Made by a program: the position numbers and the translations under genes. Under the pieces are notes generated by a model, which worked only from the letters and a program-made list of their open reading frames with translations, made no database searches and was not told where the DNA came from. 64,000 nt of DNA. Source: Rachicladosporium sp. CCFEE 5018. Taxonomy: Eukaryota > Ascomycota > Dothideomycetes > Cladosporiales > Cladosporiaceae. The stretch covers positions 609,303-673,302 of the forward strand of contig KZ111142.1 in NCBI GenBank assembly GCA_002077045.2, given 5' to 3'. This document shows, one piece after another, positions 53,862-64,000 of this stretch. The stretch's first letter is position 1; every line of letters starts with the position of its first letter.

Positions 53862-54861
53862 GAAAGAAACGCGCAGAGACGCGATGAAAATTAAGAAGTT
53901 TACACGCCTACCTGTAGTATCAAGGCGATACTCCTGCCATTACTGCAGCATCTTTACCCGTTGAAGAGACGGATCGCGATCTACGATGGCCAACGTCATC
54001 TCAGATCTCATGGTCTGGCGCTCGTGGTTCGGAGAAAGGTATCTCCGAGTTCCTCACTTCATTCTCCGACGGTGGGTCGTGCCTTCCTCAATTTCACTAT
54101 GCTATCCCTAGGTCGACAGGAAACGCACCCTGACCAGACAGTGCCTTGCGATGAGTGCTCGGTGGTGTGTTTTGCGCTCATGCTCGTCTGCAACGATCGC
54201 AGCGGTTGCGCCAGTTGCTGCGTAGTCGGTACGCTGTCGGTAAGCGAGATCCGTTTGAGACGTGCCCTTATAGCTGGAGATAGAGACCAAGAACATGCAA
54301 AACGCTTTCGTGTATCACTGACGCAATAGCGTACACCGCAGCGGTCAGGAACACAGTACCAGGACCTGGCTTCTGCTCGGGCTCGTTGATGAAGCATGGC
54401 ACCAGGCCACACAGTGGACATCTGGGTCAACGCAAGTATAAAGAAAGCGCATGGCACTGACAAAGAAAGAATTGTACAAGAGAGAAGGATGCCGCTTGAG
54501 CTCCTATCCGGTCCTCGTCCGTGTCCTGCTGTCAGTTCTGGCATTGTAGGAGAATGCGCTCTTTGAGTAATGACCATACTGGAGCAGCGAGCATGGCCAC
54601 TATTGCCGGACAGAGCACGTGTCCAATGGCCTCGAGCATCGGCTTTCCAACTGTAGTCCGTCTGTTCTTCACGAACTGGAAGACGTGAAGTGCACGATAG
54701 GCGCGTGTAACGCGATTGCCGTCAGGCACCAGGTCTTGGCACGTTCACTAGACACTGCGACTTCCGCCGTCTAGACAACAGAGGGCATCTCTGCTCAACA
54801 CCGCACATCTTCTCGGACACTGTACGCAACGATACTCTTACATCTGCTTGAACTATACACC
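53862..54861. promoter_or_regulatory. divergent intergenic, UVE1 and first F-box-like gene
   Basis: 1.0 kb. An antisense frame at 54059-54577 has no domain. Photolyase-type light-response elements were not recognised by eye. Confidence 0.4.
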
Positions 54862-55506
54862 ATGACGGACTCACAGTCCACTGCCCTCGGCCGCTGCTTG
54901 CTCTTGGAGCTACCACCAGAGCTGCGACTTATCATCTACTCCTACCTGGACGAGGTCACGACGTTCACGCTCAAGCATGTCGTCGTGCAGGATAAGGTGT
55001 TCCTCTTCCGTCTGAAGGACGTGACCGACACTCTCATCATACAGTCAATCTGCCGAACCATCCGCGATGAGTCCTTGTCCCTACTCCATCCTGCCGCACG
55101 CTATGCTCTCACGATCGACGACAATGCGTACAAGGCCACCAAAGTCAAGGGTGAGCGTAAGCGCCAGACAGCATACGAGCAACTGGACCTATTGAGCAAC
55201 AGCACCCATTTCGCCCAGGTGCGCGAGCTCGTCGTGGACATCCGAAGTTCGGGACGAAGTGGCAAAGTCATGAGTGACTGGCTAGTTACCGCCGTGCACG
55301 AGGTTATGCGCCGCATCGAGAAAGCTGAGAAGCTGGAGCGCCTCAAGATCATCATCCCCTTTGGGACACGTGGGACTGTGTACAGCACGCTCTGTCGTGC
55401 AGTTGTGGAGATGCGTTATGACGGCAAGCTTACCCTCGAGAGATCAGAGGACGGCATTCATATGCAATCGTATTCAATGAAGGACTGCAAGAAGCACGCA
55501 AGGTAA
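54862..55506 (+). CDS. F-box-like/2EXR-like small protein, paralog 1
   Basis: 214 residues, single exon. The N-terminal motif LLLELPPELRLIIYSYLDEV is the leucine-proline pattern of fungal F-box-like or 2EXR domains. The rest is a mixed alpha/beta region with ICRTIRDESLSLL, LLSNSTHFAQVRELVVDI and LERLKIIIPFG. It is the first of three tandem, same-strand relatives (54.9-57.2 kb), and the only one that with paralog 3 is full length. Function is unknown; F-box proteins usually recruit substrates to SCF ligases, but these small lineage-specific ones are uncharacterised. Confidence 0.7.
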   Translation: MTDSQSTALGRCLLLELPPELRLIIYSYLDEVTTFTLKHVVVQDKVFLFRLKDVTDTLIIQSICRTIRDESLSLLHPAARYALTIDDNAYKATKVKGERKRQTAYEQLDLLSNSTHFAQVRELVVDIRSSGRSGKVMSDWLVTAVHEVMRRIEKAEKLERLKIIIPFGTRGTVYSTLCRAVVEMRYDGKLTLERSEDGIHMQSYSMKDCKKHAR

Positions 55507-56011
55507 CTCACATGGCTGCTCCTGAGTTATGTCCTGATGCTGACAGTCCGTTAGCATGAGATGGTTATGAATCTTTGCCATTACGACACAACGAACGTCC
55601 TCGAACATGTCTCGCACATGCTGCAGTGATGGACAATCAGAGCGAATACGGTCGAACCTAGGAGGTTGCTCGGAAGCGCAGGCGAGAGAAGGCGCGCCTA
55701 TCGTACAGTGTGTTTGGAGAGCAGGTCGCTATACAAGTGCGGTCAACCTGAAGTCAGTATACACATGGATTCCCGTTCTCACTGCCCGCCCACTCGAACT
55801 TCAAATGACCTGCATGGCGTGGGCCAGACATACAATCAACCGGTCACTTCTGTTAGGGTTTGTCGTTCATGCCTCCGATCGCTGCCATGTGAAAGCACGA
55901 GATCGTGTAGGTGAGCTGTCGGTTCCTTGGTTTCCCTCCGCTTCGTCCTCAGTCCACCACTGCACTTTGCACTACCATTCCACCATACAACCTATCAAGC
56001 AGTCTCGCACG
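55507..56011. other. intergenic between paralogs 1 and 2
   Basis: 505 bp. The paralog-2 frame is open upstream to 55607, but that extension is not related to the other paralogs. No other feature. Confidence 0.4.
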
Positions 56012-56437
56012 ATGGCGACTGCACCAACGGACCACCCCAGTCGCTGCCCTTTCCTTGAGCTTCCGACAGAGCTTCGACTGGAGATCTACGGTCACCTCGG
56101 GCTACACGATACTTTGAAGCTACAGCACGTTGTGGTGCTTGACAAGCAAGGTCAGCTCCGCTTGAAGGACAAGTCAACACGCACACCGATGCTCTCAATC
56201 TGCCACATCATTCGCAATGAACTCCAGCCACTGCTGAACTCAGTCGCCTTCCATGCTATCATTATCGATGGACTGCATCTTAAGACCGCAAAGTCCGCAA
56301 GTGGACATCAACGCCGAGCGCACAATGAGGAGCTCGTGTTACTGAGTAGCTCCACCCACATCGGCCATGATCGATCGCGGCGGCTACAACCCGCCTGTCG
56401 TGATTACACCGCCACACAACAGCGCAGTAACTGCTGA
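56012..56437 (+). pseudogene. F-box-like paralog 2, C-terminally truncated
   Basis: 142 residues starting MATAPTDHPSRC. It shares FLELPTELRLEIYGHL, LKLQHVVVLDKQGQLRLKD, ICHIIRNEL and LLSSSTHIG with paralog 1, then diverges at the point where the others continue with a VRELVVDI/AREITVLI strand and stops 23 codons later. The C-terminal ~75 residues are missing, and paralog 3 begins 95 bp downstream. A deletion that removed the second half plus intergenic DNA is the simplest reading; an expressed short form cannot be ruled out. Confidence 0.6.
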
Positions 56438-56531
56438 CGCAAGCTTCGTTCGCTCCGTTACTTATAATCATCCTCCGCTCGCATTACTTCCATCACCTCT
56501 CTACGCCGGTTCCATTACCTTCATCTTCGTC

Positions 56532-57179
56532 ATGGCTGAAGCGCCGACCGCCAGTCAGGACCGCTGCTTCCTCCTCGAGCTCCCTTCCGAGCTTCGATTC
56601 CATATATATGGCCATATAAGCGAGGTTACTGAGCACGTTGTATGGCATAGAGTCTTGGGGAATAGAGATGGCGAGCATCGCATTCGTCGGAATTTCCATA
56701 TACCGCCTCACCCGATGCTTCAGATCTGTCGCACCGTCGCTATCGAGTGCAGGCCACTGCTGACACCGGCTCCGCTATGCTGCATCGTGCTCAAGTCGGA
56801 TGACCATGTAGCCGTCAGCCGTTCCGAGGACGCCCAGCGCGAGCCGGTCTTCTCGCAATACGGTCTTTTGAACCAGAGCGCGCATCTTGCGAGTGCACGA
56901 GAGATTACGGTCCTCATTGAAAGCGTTGCCGTCGGCTCCACCGCCTCTTCGGAGAACGCACGCTTGCTAGATGCTGTCTTCGCCACCTTTAGAGCCATCG
57001 CAAGGAATAGCAAGGTGGAAACACTGATCGTCAAGATCAAGGAAGGCAAACCCGCATTCTGCGATACTGCTTGCGAGATCATCGCCGCACGCCGATATGC
57101 AGGAAAAATTCCGATCGATGTGGAAGCGAGAGGCTTGAGCAGGGGCATGTTGAAGATGTTGGAGGACTTCCAGAGGTAG
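56532..57179 (+). CDS. F-box-like/2EXR-like small protein, paralog 3
   Basis: 215 residues from the ATG of MAEAPTASQ; the frame is open upstream to 56367, but homology to the siblings begins at this ATG. Shared blocks: FLLELPSELRFHIYGHI, ICRTVAIECRPLL, LLNQSAHLASAREITVLI, and a KVETLIVKIKEGKP strand that corresponds to LKIIIPFG in paralog 1. It is more diverged from paralog 1 than paralog 2 is in the shared N-terminal half. Function unknown. Confidence 0.65.
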   Translation: MAEAPTASQDRCFLLELPSELRFHIYGHISEVTEHVVWHRVLGNRDGEHRIRRNFHIPPHPMLQICRTVAIECRPLLTPAPLCCIVLKSDDHVAVSRSEDAQREPVFSQYGLLNQSAHLASAREITVLIESVAVGSTASSENARLLDAVFATFRAIARNSKVETLIVKIKEGKPAFCDTACEIIAARRYAGKIPIDVEARGLSRGMLKMLEDFQR

Positions 57180-57491
57180 GGTGACCCAAATTCGATGTCC
57201 CGACGCTTTGCTGACCCTGCGGCGGAGAGCATAAGATCTCGATGGTAGACTAAGCAATACACTAGTGACCTGGAGGACGGATAACGCACGCTTGCTGCGG
57301 TGGGTGCGGTGATTCAGGTGCGGAATCGTGAGCTTGCGGCTGGTGACCAGATGATGATCATGGGAAGGATGCTCCTGCAATCGCTTCAAGTCGTCCCACA
57401 AGACCTCAAGCAAAATCCCCTCCAGATCGCGGTATCTTGACCCAAGTCACGACAACCTGCTCGCGTAACTCCTCCGACGTCGTCCGATCCC
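57180..57491. other. convergent intergenic, paralog 3 and GON7
   Basis: 312 bp, nothing recognised. Confidence 0.4.
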
Positions 57492-57770
57492 TCATCCCTC
57501 ATCCTCCCCCTCCTCCTCACCATACATCTCCTCCGCCCTCTCCTCCGCCTTACTCTTCTTCACCTTGCCATCCTGCGCCACACTCTGTACATCCTCGTCC
57601 ATCCTCTGCGTCAAGAACACATTGACTTTTGATTGTAATTGTGCCGTCTTCTCGCGCAGAGCAGCGAGATATGCAGTCTTGTCGGCAGTTGTGGCTGACT
57701 TCGAGGTTGGGACGGGAAGAGGGAGGGTGAAAGAATGGGAGGATGTTGGAGAGGCGTAGTGAGCTTCCAT
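57492..57770 (-). CDS. gon7: EKC/KEOPS complex subunit Gon7-like
   Basis: 92 residues from the ATG of MEAHYASPTSS; an in-frame ATG 20 codons upstream (57830) is less likely. The pattern is that of fungal Gon7: YASPTSSHSFTLPLP, then EKTAYL-like DKTAYLAALREKTAQLQSKV, then NVFLTQRMDED and an acidic tail (EEEGEDEG). Gon7 is the smallest KEOPS subunit, binding Pcc1 in the complex that makes the t6A modification of tRNA. The acidic C-terminus and short length fit. The call rests on a short conserved block, so moderate confidence. Confidence 0.72.
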   Translation of the reverse strand: MEAHYASPTSSHSFTLPLPVPTSKSATTADKTAYLAALREKTAQLQSKVNVFLTQRMDEDVQSVAQDGKVKKSKAEERAEEMYGEEEGEDEG

Positions 57771-58187
57771 GACTGATTGTGAATGAGGTAGATTCGAAGG
57801 GGCGGGTAGATAATATGGGGGAAGTACCATGTATCAGATAATGGAGTCCAGGGCTGGAGGTCGAGATGTCAATGTCTTGGCGAAGATCTGGAGTGTTGGG
57901 CAATATAAACATCTGCTTCCCTTCTTCTCTAGAGACAGAGAGCATACTATTGCACTTGAGTTGAACCATAACAAAGATACGAGTGAGAATAGTATCTTCT
58001 CCGCCTTATATCAGTCCACCAAGCGGCACAGCCAGCCTGCACCACCCCGAGCTTATGGTCCGAGCTACGTCTCATTCAAGATCGTGCACCAAGCCGCCAT
58101 CCATACCATCCTCATATCCCACGTCGAAATCGTTCCAGTCATATGTCCCGTGCAGAAATGTTGTCAAGATGTTAGACCACCCTCTTG
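57771..58187. other. intergenic, GON7 promoter / RasGEF 3' side
   Basis: 417 bp. The ORF on the plus strand here (57829-58266) overlaps the RasGEF last exon and has no domain. Confidence 0.4.
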
Positions 58188-61026
58188 TTATCGCCCTCGG
58201 AAGAAGTCCTTGATCTTCGACCCAGTTTGCCCGTTCGTGGGCTCGAGCAGTACGCTGCGTTCGTAGAGCTCCTGGTACAGTAATTAGCAGATTCTTCATG
58301 TCATATCAAGATCATTGTAGGCTCACCTCTTCTTCATTCGTGATCCTCCCCTCAAGCACCAGCTTCCGGATCTGCTCTCCGCTATGCGGCGTGCTCAGAC
58401 CTCGATAGCTGACTCCTTGTGCCCGCTGTAAGCTGACTATGACTTCGCCCATGACTTCGAACTTCCGCCAATTGATTCTTCGCTCGCTGTCAGCCCCATT
58501 CTCGTCGCCAAGGAAGGTCTTGTTGCCTTCTTCTGCGCTGACGAGATCCCGTCGATGGAGCGGGATGTAGGGGATTCGCTCTGAGGCAGAGTTCTCCCAC
58601 GCTGTGCGATACGCGCCGTGGGAGCGGGACGGCGACATGAGGATCTCTAGACTGCTCCAATCCTTTCCTGCTGAGGCTGGGATGAGGTCTCGCGACGCTT
58701 GCAGCCTGCCAACAGAACTCGATCGAATACCAGCGATGAACGCACCAACAGCGTTATAGTTGTTCAGCTCCCTCAGCTTCCGCGCGACCTTCATCATCTT
58801 CTCCAGCATCAGCGCGCGATGTTTCGGCTTATCGCGCAGTAGAATATAATTCTTCACCCACGCTGCAAGATGGTTGAAATGCGCTATCATTCTATCAACG
58901 TTGACAAGATTCTTCCATTTGTGCGTCTTGTTCGCTTTTAGCGAGACGTGCCGCACTAAGTCGCGAGGCCGGATGGAGGAGAACATGATCCAGTCCATGC
59001 GCGTGAGTTCTTTAGCGATTGTCTCGTCGGGGTATTCCATTAGCATGCGCCAGTCGATCTTCGTCAGAGCGTGCGTTGGACGTGGGACGAAGCTTTGCGC
59101 TTGCCGTTGCGCGGCTTCGACGTTTTGCATTAGTTGTGAGGAAGTTGTTGATGAGGCGGAGGTAGAGCGGATGGTGTCTGCGCCTGCTGTGATTGTAGTA
59201 CTGACATCGTCGCCAATACTGACATTGTCCGGGTAGATGAAATTCTCATCGTCAATCAGCGTGCTGGCCACTGAAGTCATCGTCCAGCGATCCGAGTTGT
59301 CAGTGCCGGCTTCGCGGTCTTTGTCAGTACAGGCCCAGTTTGTGTCATCATCTTCATGGACCGATTCGAGACCCGTGCTCATCTCCTTGCCAGCGACGTG
59401 ATATATGGACGTGGTGGAGATCTTAGCTATGAACATTCGGACTCTTCGGCGAGTCTTCTGATACGCGAAGTCGCCAGGGTAGTGGCTGATCCATTGGTCC
59501 ATGACCGTCAAGAAGCGAAGTCGGGCCACCGTCTTCATCATCGCTGGCAGAGACTCCTGGTCGAGAGCATTGTAGCGGTCGACTACAGCTTCGAGCAGTC
59601 GCCCAGGAGCAGCGAATTTGCGATACAGCGCCAGGAAGATGACCACGAACTTCTCGTCTGCTTTCGAAATCGGCTTCGCGAGTAGTCGATCCACTAATTG
59701 ATCGAATGTGGCCCCGTTCTCAGACAGCTGCGGCGCAGGCTGTGCTGCACCATGTCTTGTGGGGGGGGTTCTGTCATCATCGTACGATGACTCTGCAGAC
59801 TCGGACACGCTATCCGTCTCTGATCCTTCGAAAAAGAAAGTGTTGTGAGGTTCCTCGCTCGCCTCTCCCGGTACCCTTAACCGATCGTGACCATACCCAG
59901 CTAAGCTAGGATCATGCCGGGAGTGCGCTGCCTTGTCCTTGTTGAGACTCATCGCGTACTCGGAGCTCGCGCGTGCGTGTCCAGCAGGCGGTCTCGGCGA
60001 AACAGGCCGGATGGCATTCGATTGCGCTCGCCGTCTGTTCGTCGAAGATGCCCGTGACCGATCGTTATTTGCACCATGCACAACGGCCTTCACCATGGTG
60101 AAGACCGCATTCCTATAGCTCTCTGGGACTGACGGCGACGTCTGCAACGTGTGCAAACCGCCAACCTTTTGCTTAGCAGCAATTTCATACTTCGCCGGCG
60201 CCACCTCTCGCTCGGCTATGGGTGTGTCACATTTGCAAGAGATGAGTATAGATGGCAGAGGCGCCTTGCTGATCGCGGAAAGTGTCTCAGGCACATATTC
60301 CACGCTGCTTCGGTCCTTCACATCATATAACGTCAAGACACCATCTACCTTTGGCATCATCCTCTCTGCGATGGTCTGAGGCCAGCTGATTGCATCGTCA
60401 TCCTCGTCAATCTCAACATCGTCGATCGGGATCTCCAGCAGTCGCACCAGATACACAGTCCCGTCATACGGCAGCTGCCTCTCAATAGCCCTCTGACTCG
60501 CCGGCATAGGCAGATCCATAGCTCGCTGCATGAAAGTCGTCTTGCCCACATTCTCGGCTCCTACCACAGCAATATTGATTTCCGTCAATGGCTGCGCCAA
60601 ATCGGGACTTCGGAAAGGTTCGTACTGCCGCACTGCTCCCACAACCCCAGCAACCTCGTCCTCATCTTGCCCATATTGTGAGTACCTGGTCGTGACCACC
60701 GGCGGCGGCCGGTGCCCGGTCACTCTCGCGTTGTTACCAGCGTCCTCCCCCTCCTCCCGCATCCCAGGCATGCCCCCATCATACCCACTGCCTCTCCGTC
60801 GCTCCACCAGCGGCGCAGAGTTTGTCCGGGACGTAAGAGCTGGTCTCTTCAAATCCGCAGCAGTGCTCTCCACCCCGGCCTCCAAGGGCTTCAAGCTCGA
60901 TCGCCGCGACGAGGACCCTGTATACTGCGTGCTCTTCGCCTTGTCCCGACGCTCGCTGTTCTTGTAGCTATTCTCAGCTACATTGTTCGCCCTGGAGCCT
61001 CGGCGAGAGTCGCGTCCTGAGCTCAT
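58188..61026 (-). CDS. Ras guanine-nucleotide exchange factor with N-terminal GTPase-like domain
   Basis: Two exons, 61026-58327 and 58271-58188, 927 residues; 55-bp intron. The spliced end ELYERSVLLEPTNG..KIKDFFRGR replaces a run-through ending of VSLQ. Residues 1-140 are disordered; 148-325 form a small-GTPase-like domain with a P-loop GAENVGKT (156-163) and a SCKCD string where NKxD is expected. A REM/RasGEF_N domain follows (TFDQLVDRLLAKPISKADEK), then the Cdc25-type catalytic domain from IDWRMLMEYPDETIAKELTR through NYNAVGAFIAGIRSSSVGRL and GVSYRGL. It should activate a Ras or Rap/Bud-type GTPase. The N-terminal domain lacks a clear DxxG, so it is probably a degenerate GTP-binding or scaffold module. 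Confidence 0.88.
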
Positions 61027-61936
61027 GGCGCGGCTGTGAAGCCGCCGGTCGTGCCGTGTTCGTAGCCAGCTCTGTTGTAGTCCCTATGTGCTGCAAAAGA
61101 TATGCTCCAGTGTGCACTTCCGCGATAGAGCTCCCGCCATTGCCTGTGTGCCTTTTGCGATATGCACTGACTGTCACGACCCCATACGCGTCCAAACAGG
61201 TCCAGCCCGTGTAGCCTTGCTCCTCTCCCGCCCAACCCAGCAGCCACAGCAAGAAAGCTACGCGCCTACCCGTGCCAGCAAACGAGTGTCCCTTCCCAGA
61301 GCAGTCGTACCTCTGTCGTCACACGTAGCGCAGAATACCGACACCAAGGTAAGTTCACAAACTCACGCCCTCAAGTCTCTGCCCTCGGCTGCAAAGATAA
61401 AGCTACAGTACATGTACCAGCCACAAAAGGCACGCCTACATAACAACAAGTGAGGTTCCTCCCTCCCACTTTCCTCGGCGAATCATGAATTTCGGCGCAC
61501 GATGGCCCCATGCAATTGGTAGCGGCGCAGAAGACACCCCTGCAAGTCTCCTCGGCTTGTGAATACGGCTCCACTTGCCTGGCGCGGTCGAGACGAGGAA
61601 ATGCGATCGAAGCGGGATGGGCGATCGGGGGACTTCCGATGGGGATGCGAGACTGGGGAGATTCTGTTTTGCTTTGCTGTGATGGGGACGCGAGGTGAGA
61701 GAAGATCTTGATGTGGTGTTGCGCGTGGCTTAGGCCCATGATATGCCCAGGCCATGGGAGGAGCTTGGGAGTCGCACGACAGTACATCTGGGACATGAAT
61801 CGCTGGCTGTCAATTTAGCGATCTCATGACTTGGTGATGCCGTGCGGTACAGATTGTAGGCGAGTCTGGACTGCTATGGCTATGTACACGGTACTGATCG
61901 ACATATATACACACCCTTACTGTCTATACAGTGCGT
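61027..61936. other. intergenic, RasGEF promoter / mpaB-like 3' side
   Basis: 910 bp. Plus-strand frame 61088-61453 and minus-strand frames 61371-61796 have no domain. An AT-rich CATATATACACACCC lies near 61902. No gene supported. Confidence 0.4.
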
Positions 61937-63457
61937 TCACCACACCACCCTCCAAACCAACCCCAACACCTTCACCCCAACAAAACACCCCACCCCAATC
62001 CCCGCACACCCCACAAGAAACGTCCTCAAATTCCTCCTCTCAACCGCACTATAATCCTGCTTCTCCTCCTCACACTCCCCCATAAGCGTCACAGTCTCAT
62101 ACTCCGGCACATACTTGAACTCAAACACGCTCTCCTTGCCCTGCAGTCCGTACTTCGTGTTAACAATAATATCAAAAAACACCTTCTTCAGCAGCTTGAT
62201 CTTTGACCGGTCCCAAGAGGGTATGGAGCGGTATGTGTACGCGAAGAAGCAGAAGAACATGCACTGCCCGGCCATGAGGCAGGTGTAGTAAGGCGATACG
62301 CGCGGTAGGCCAAGCTCGTCGCAGAGTTCGTTGCCGTTTAGCCAGCGGGCGGAGGCGGTGAGGAAGTCGGCTGAGGCGTAGCCCGGGGGTTGGCCTTCGA
62401 GGGATTTAATGATGTTGTTTGCTAGGACTTTGCTGGTGGGCGTTGGGTGAATTTCGTAGAGGAGTAGGGCTTCCATGACGCGTTTTGCTTGCGCGGGTGT
62501 TTCGAAGAAGCCTTTTGTTGGGCAGCCGATGACGTGCCCGATGTAGCGCCAGAGGGCTATGTAGTCTACCTTTTCTTGCTCGCGCATGAAGAGGCCTTGG
62601 CGGGGGAGGGAGAGCCAGATGAGGGTCGAGGAGAAGGTTGCGATTGTGGCCATGGAGTCTAGGTCATTTATGGGGATGCCCCATTCGGCGATGTTGTAGT
62701 AGCCTGGTCTTGCTTTCTCGAGAGCGAGGATGCGTTGTCGGACGGCGACGTGCAATAGTCGGACTCGCAGAGTTGAAGCGAAGCCATCACCACCCGGCTG
62801 TATGCTCTCGAGGCTCTTTGTACATTGCAGAATATGCTGGGTTGTTTCAAACAGTCGACCTCGTGCAACCTTCGTCGAGAAGCCTCCTGTCCGTGCCAAT
62901 GTTTCTACTACACGTGCTGCGCCCATCCCGCCGAGTAAGGACTGATAGGCCAGACCGGTGAGACATGCGCCGCCGTAACGGTAGAAAACATCCTGCCCTC
63001 GTTCTATCTGCGCCCAATCTACCCAATCGGGAACTGTGTTCACTTCTCGCCAGAAGTCTGCCAGTAGCGGGTCTGTCGGTGCGTTGTCGCGGAGTATGGC
63101 ATAGAGGTCTCGCCGGGGAGACTTGGTCGCCTCTTTCTCATCATCTCGTATCGTACTATCGGGTATCTCGGGGTTCTTCTCGGACGCTGGATGTCTACTG
63201 CTGTTCCTGGGAAGGTCCTTCTGTGGCGGCGGCGAGATCTCGTTTAGTCGGTTCAGCACTGCTTCGCCTCGCTCGTCGTAGGAATGCTTTAGTGGTTCGC
63301 ATGTCGTCGGTGTGAGGTGCTCGGGTGAGAACTCGAACTTGAAGCCCCAGGCTCTGTGCAATGGTAAGCAGATTTCTTGTGGCGTTGACTTGACATGTGA
63401 CAGTCCTTACCTTTTGGTGTTTGGGGTATCGCGCGTGAAGGGGTTAGGCCACGCCAT
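61937..63457 (-). CDS. ER-bound oxygenase mpaB / rubber oxygenase family (DUF2236)
   Basis: Two exons, 63457-63411 and 63353-61937, 487 residues; 57-bp intron. Exon 1 is 15 codons (MAWPNPFTRDTPNTK). The DUF2236/mpaB core is clear: WAQIERGQDVFYRYGGACLT, LAYQSLLGGMGAARVVETLA, RTGGFSTKVARGRLFETTQH, GGDGFASTLRVRLLHVAVRQ, WGIPINDLDSMATIATFSST, and ALWRYIGHVIGCP. Relatives include latex-clearing protein, a b-type haem dioxygenase, and the MpaB oxygenase of mycophenolic acid synthesis, which cleaves a farnesyl chain. A C-terminal hydrophobic segment (LVGCAGIGVGCFVGVKVLGL) would anchor it in a membrane. No secondary-metabolite core gene is nearby; substrate unknown. Confidence 0.87.
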
Positions 63458-64000
63458 GCAGAAGAAGCGGTGTATTGAGTGTGTACGTGAGCGGTCAAGG
63501 AAGCGACAGTAGAAAAGGTATGTACGTGAGATGATATAGTGAATGGGAATACTTAGGTAGGCTCAGAGTAGTGCATGCCATTGCGGGCGGACGTCGACAA
63601 CGTCATGGATTGGCCGGTGGAGAAGCTACACCATGATTGTTTCAATATCTCATGAGTAATGCTCGTCCAGGTATGACCGTGGTCGGGAATTCAATGACCT
63701 ACACAGAGCGTTATAGCAGTGGTGAAGGAGAAGATGTTGGAGAGTGACATTCTTCAGCACTGCAGGTGCGATGACCTGATGGTGATGGCGTTGCGCTCGG
63801 GCATCAACCCACCATTGCATGCCGCCTTCCCGAGCAATGTCGAACATGTAATTCTGCATGTCCAAGGTCGCAAAGGAAGGCCTGTGTGTATGAGCGAAGT
63901 TACATAAGATGGGCAAGAGGTTCATGCGAGGTCTGCTCAGTACAATTATCTGCATCGTGGGGGCCAAAATACCTTCGTGTTGCTAAACTGGAGGTCGGCA
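63458..64000. other. upstream region of mpaB-like gene to window end
   Basis: 543 bp. A 105-codon minus frame (63650-63967) has no domain or conservation signal. The neighbouring gene lies outside the window. Confidence 0.4.

Overview
This is an intron-containing eukaryotic window that reads as a filamentous or yeast-like ascomycete, most likely a Dothideomycete. The evidence is short introns (nearly all 49-60 bp, GT..AG), HET, CFEM, Zn2Cys6 and DUF1772-type proteins, fungal SPO22 and HbrB orthologs, and compact intergenic spacing. The class is inference; the species cannot be fixed from the sequence. No tRNA, rRNA, transposon or CRISPR array was recognised.

Layout. 0-25.8 kb is mostly housekeeping: SEC31 (COPII, cut by the window start), a HET-domain gene, VPS39 (HOPS), an alpha/beta hydrolase, an HbrB/Bit61-type TORC2 subunit, a CFEM GPI-anchored protein, a myotubularin phosphatase, meiotic SPO22/ZIP4, a DUF1772 membrane protein and a small Sus1/ENY2 gene. 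25.7-28.4 kb is a problem zone. A 100-N gap is flanked by two roughly 97% identical 1.3-kb copies whose outer limits coincide exactly with the gap, as expected if two contigs that really overlap were scaffolded end to end.

28.5-45 kb is catabolic. An intracellular GH51 arabinofuranosidase is divergent from a sugar transporter. A GPI-type Ser/Thr/Ala-rich protein follows. A dimethylglycine/sarcosine dehydrogenase-like flavoprotein is divergent from a Rieske oxygenase, with a flavin amine oxidase (apparently frameshifted) nearby and a secreted GH43 divergent from that. Two functional themes are inferred: arabinan/arabinoxylan use (secreted GH43, transporter, cytosolic GH51) and stepwise N-demethylation of betaine-like compounds (Rieske enzyme, then the dehydrogenase).

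45-64 kb holds an SPX-domain phosphate transporter, a Zn2Cys6 factor, the UV endonuclease UVE1 with a possible mitochondrial presequence, three tandem F-box-like paralogs (the middle one truncated), the KEOPS subunit GON7, a RasGEF with an N-terminal degenerate GTPase domain, and an mpaB/rubber-oxygenase-family membrane protein.

Exon structures were assembled by hand from reading frames, splice consensus and family conservation; totals were checked to be multiples of three. Functions are by recognition of motifs and family patterns, not by database search.
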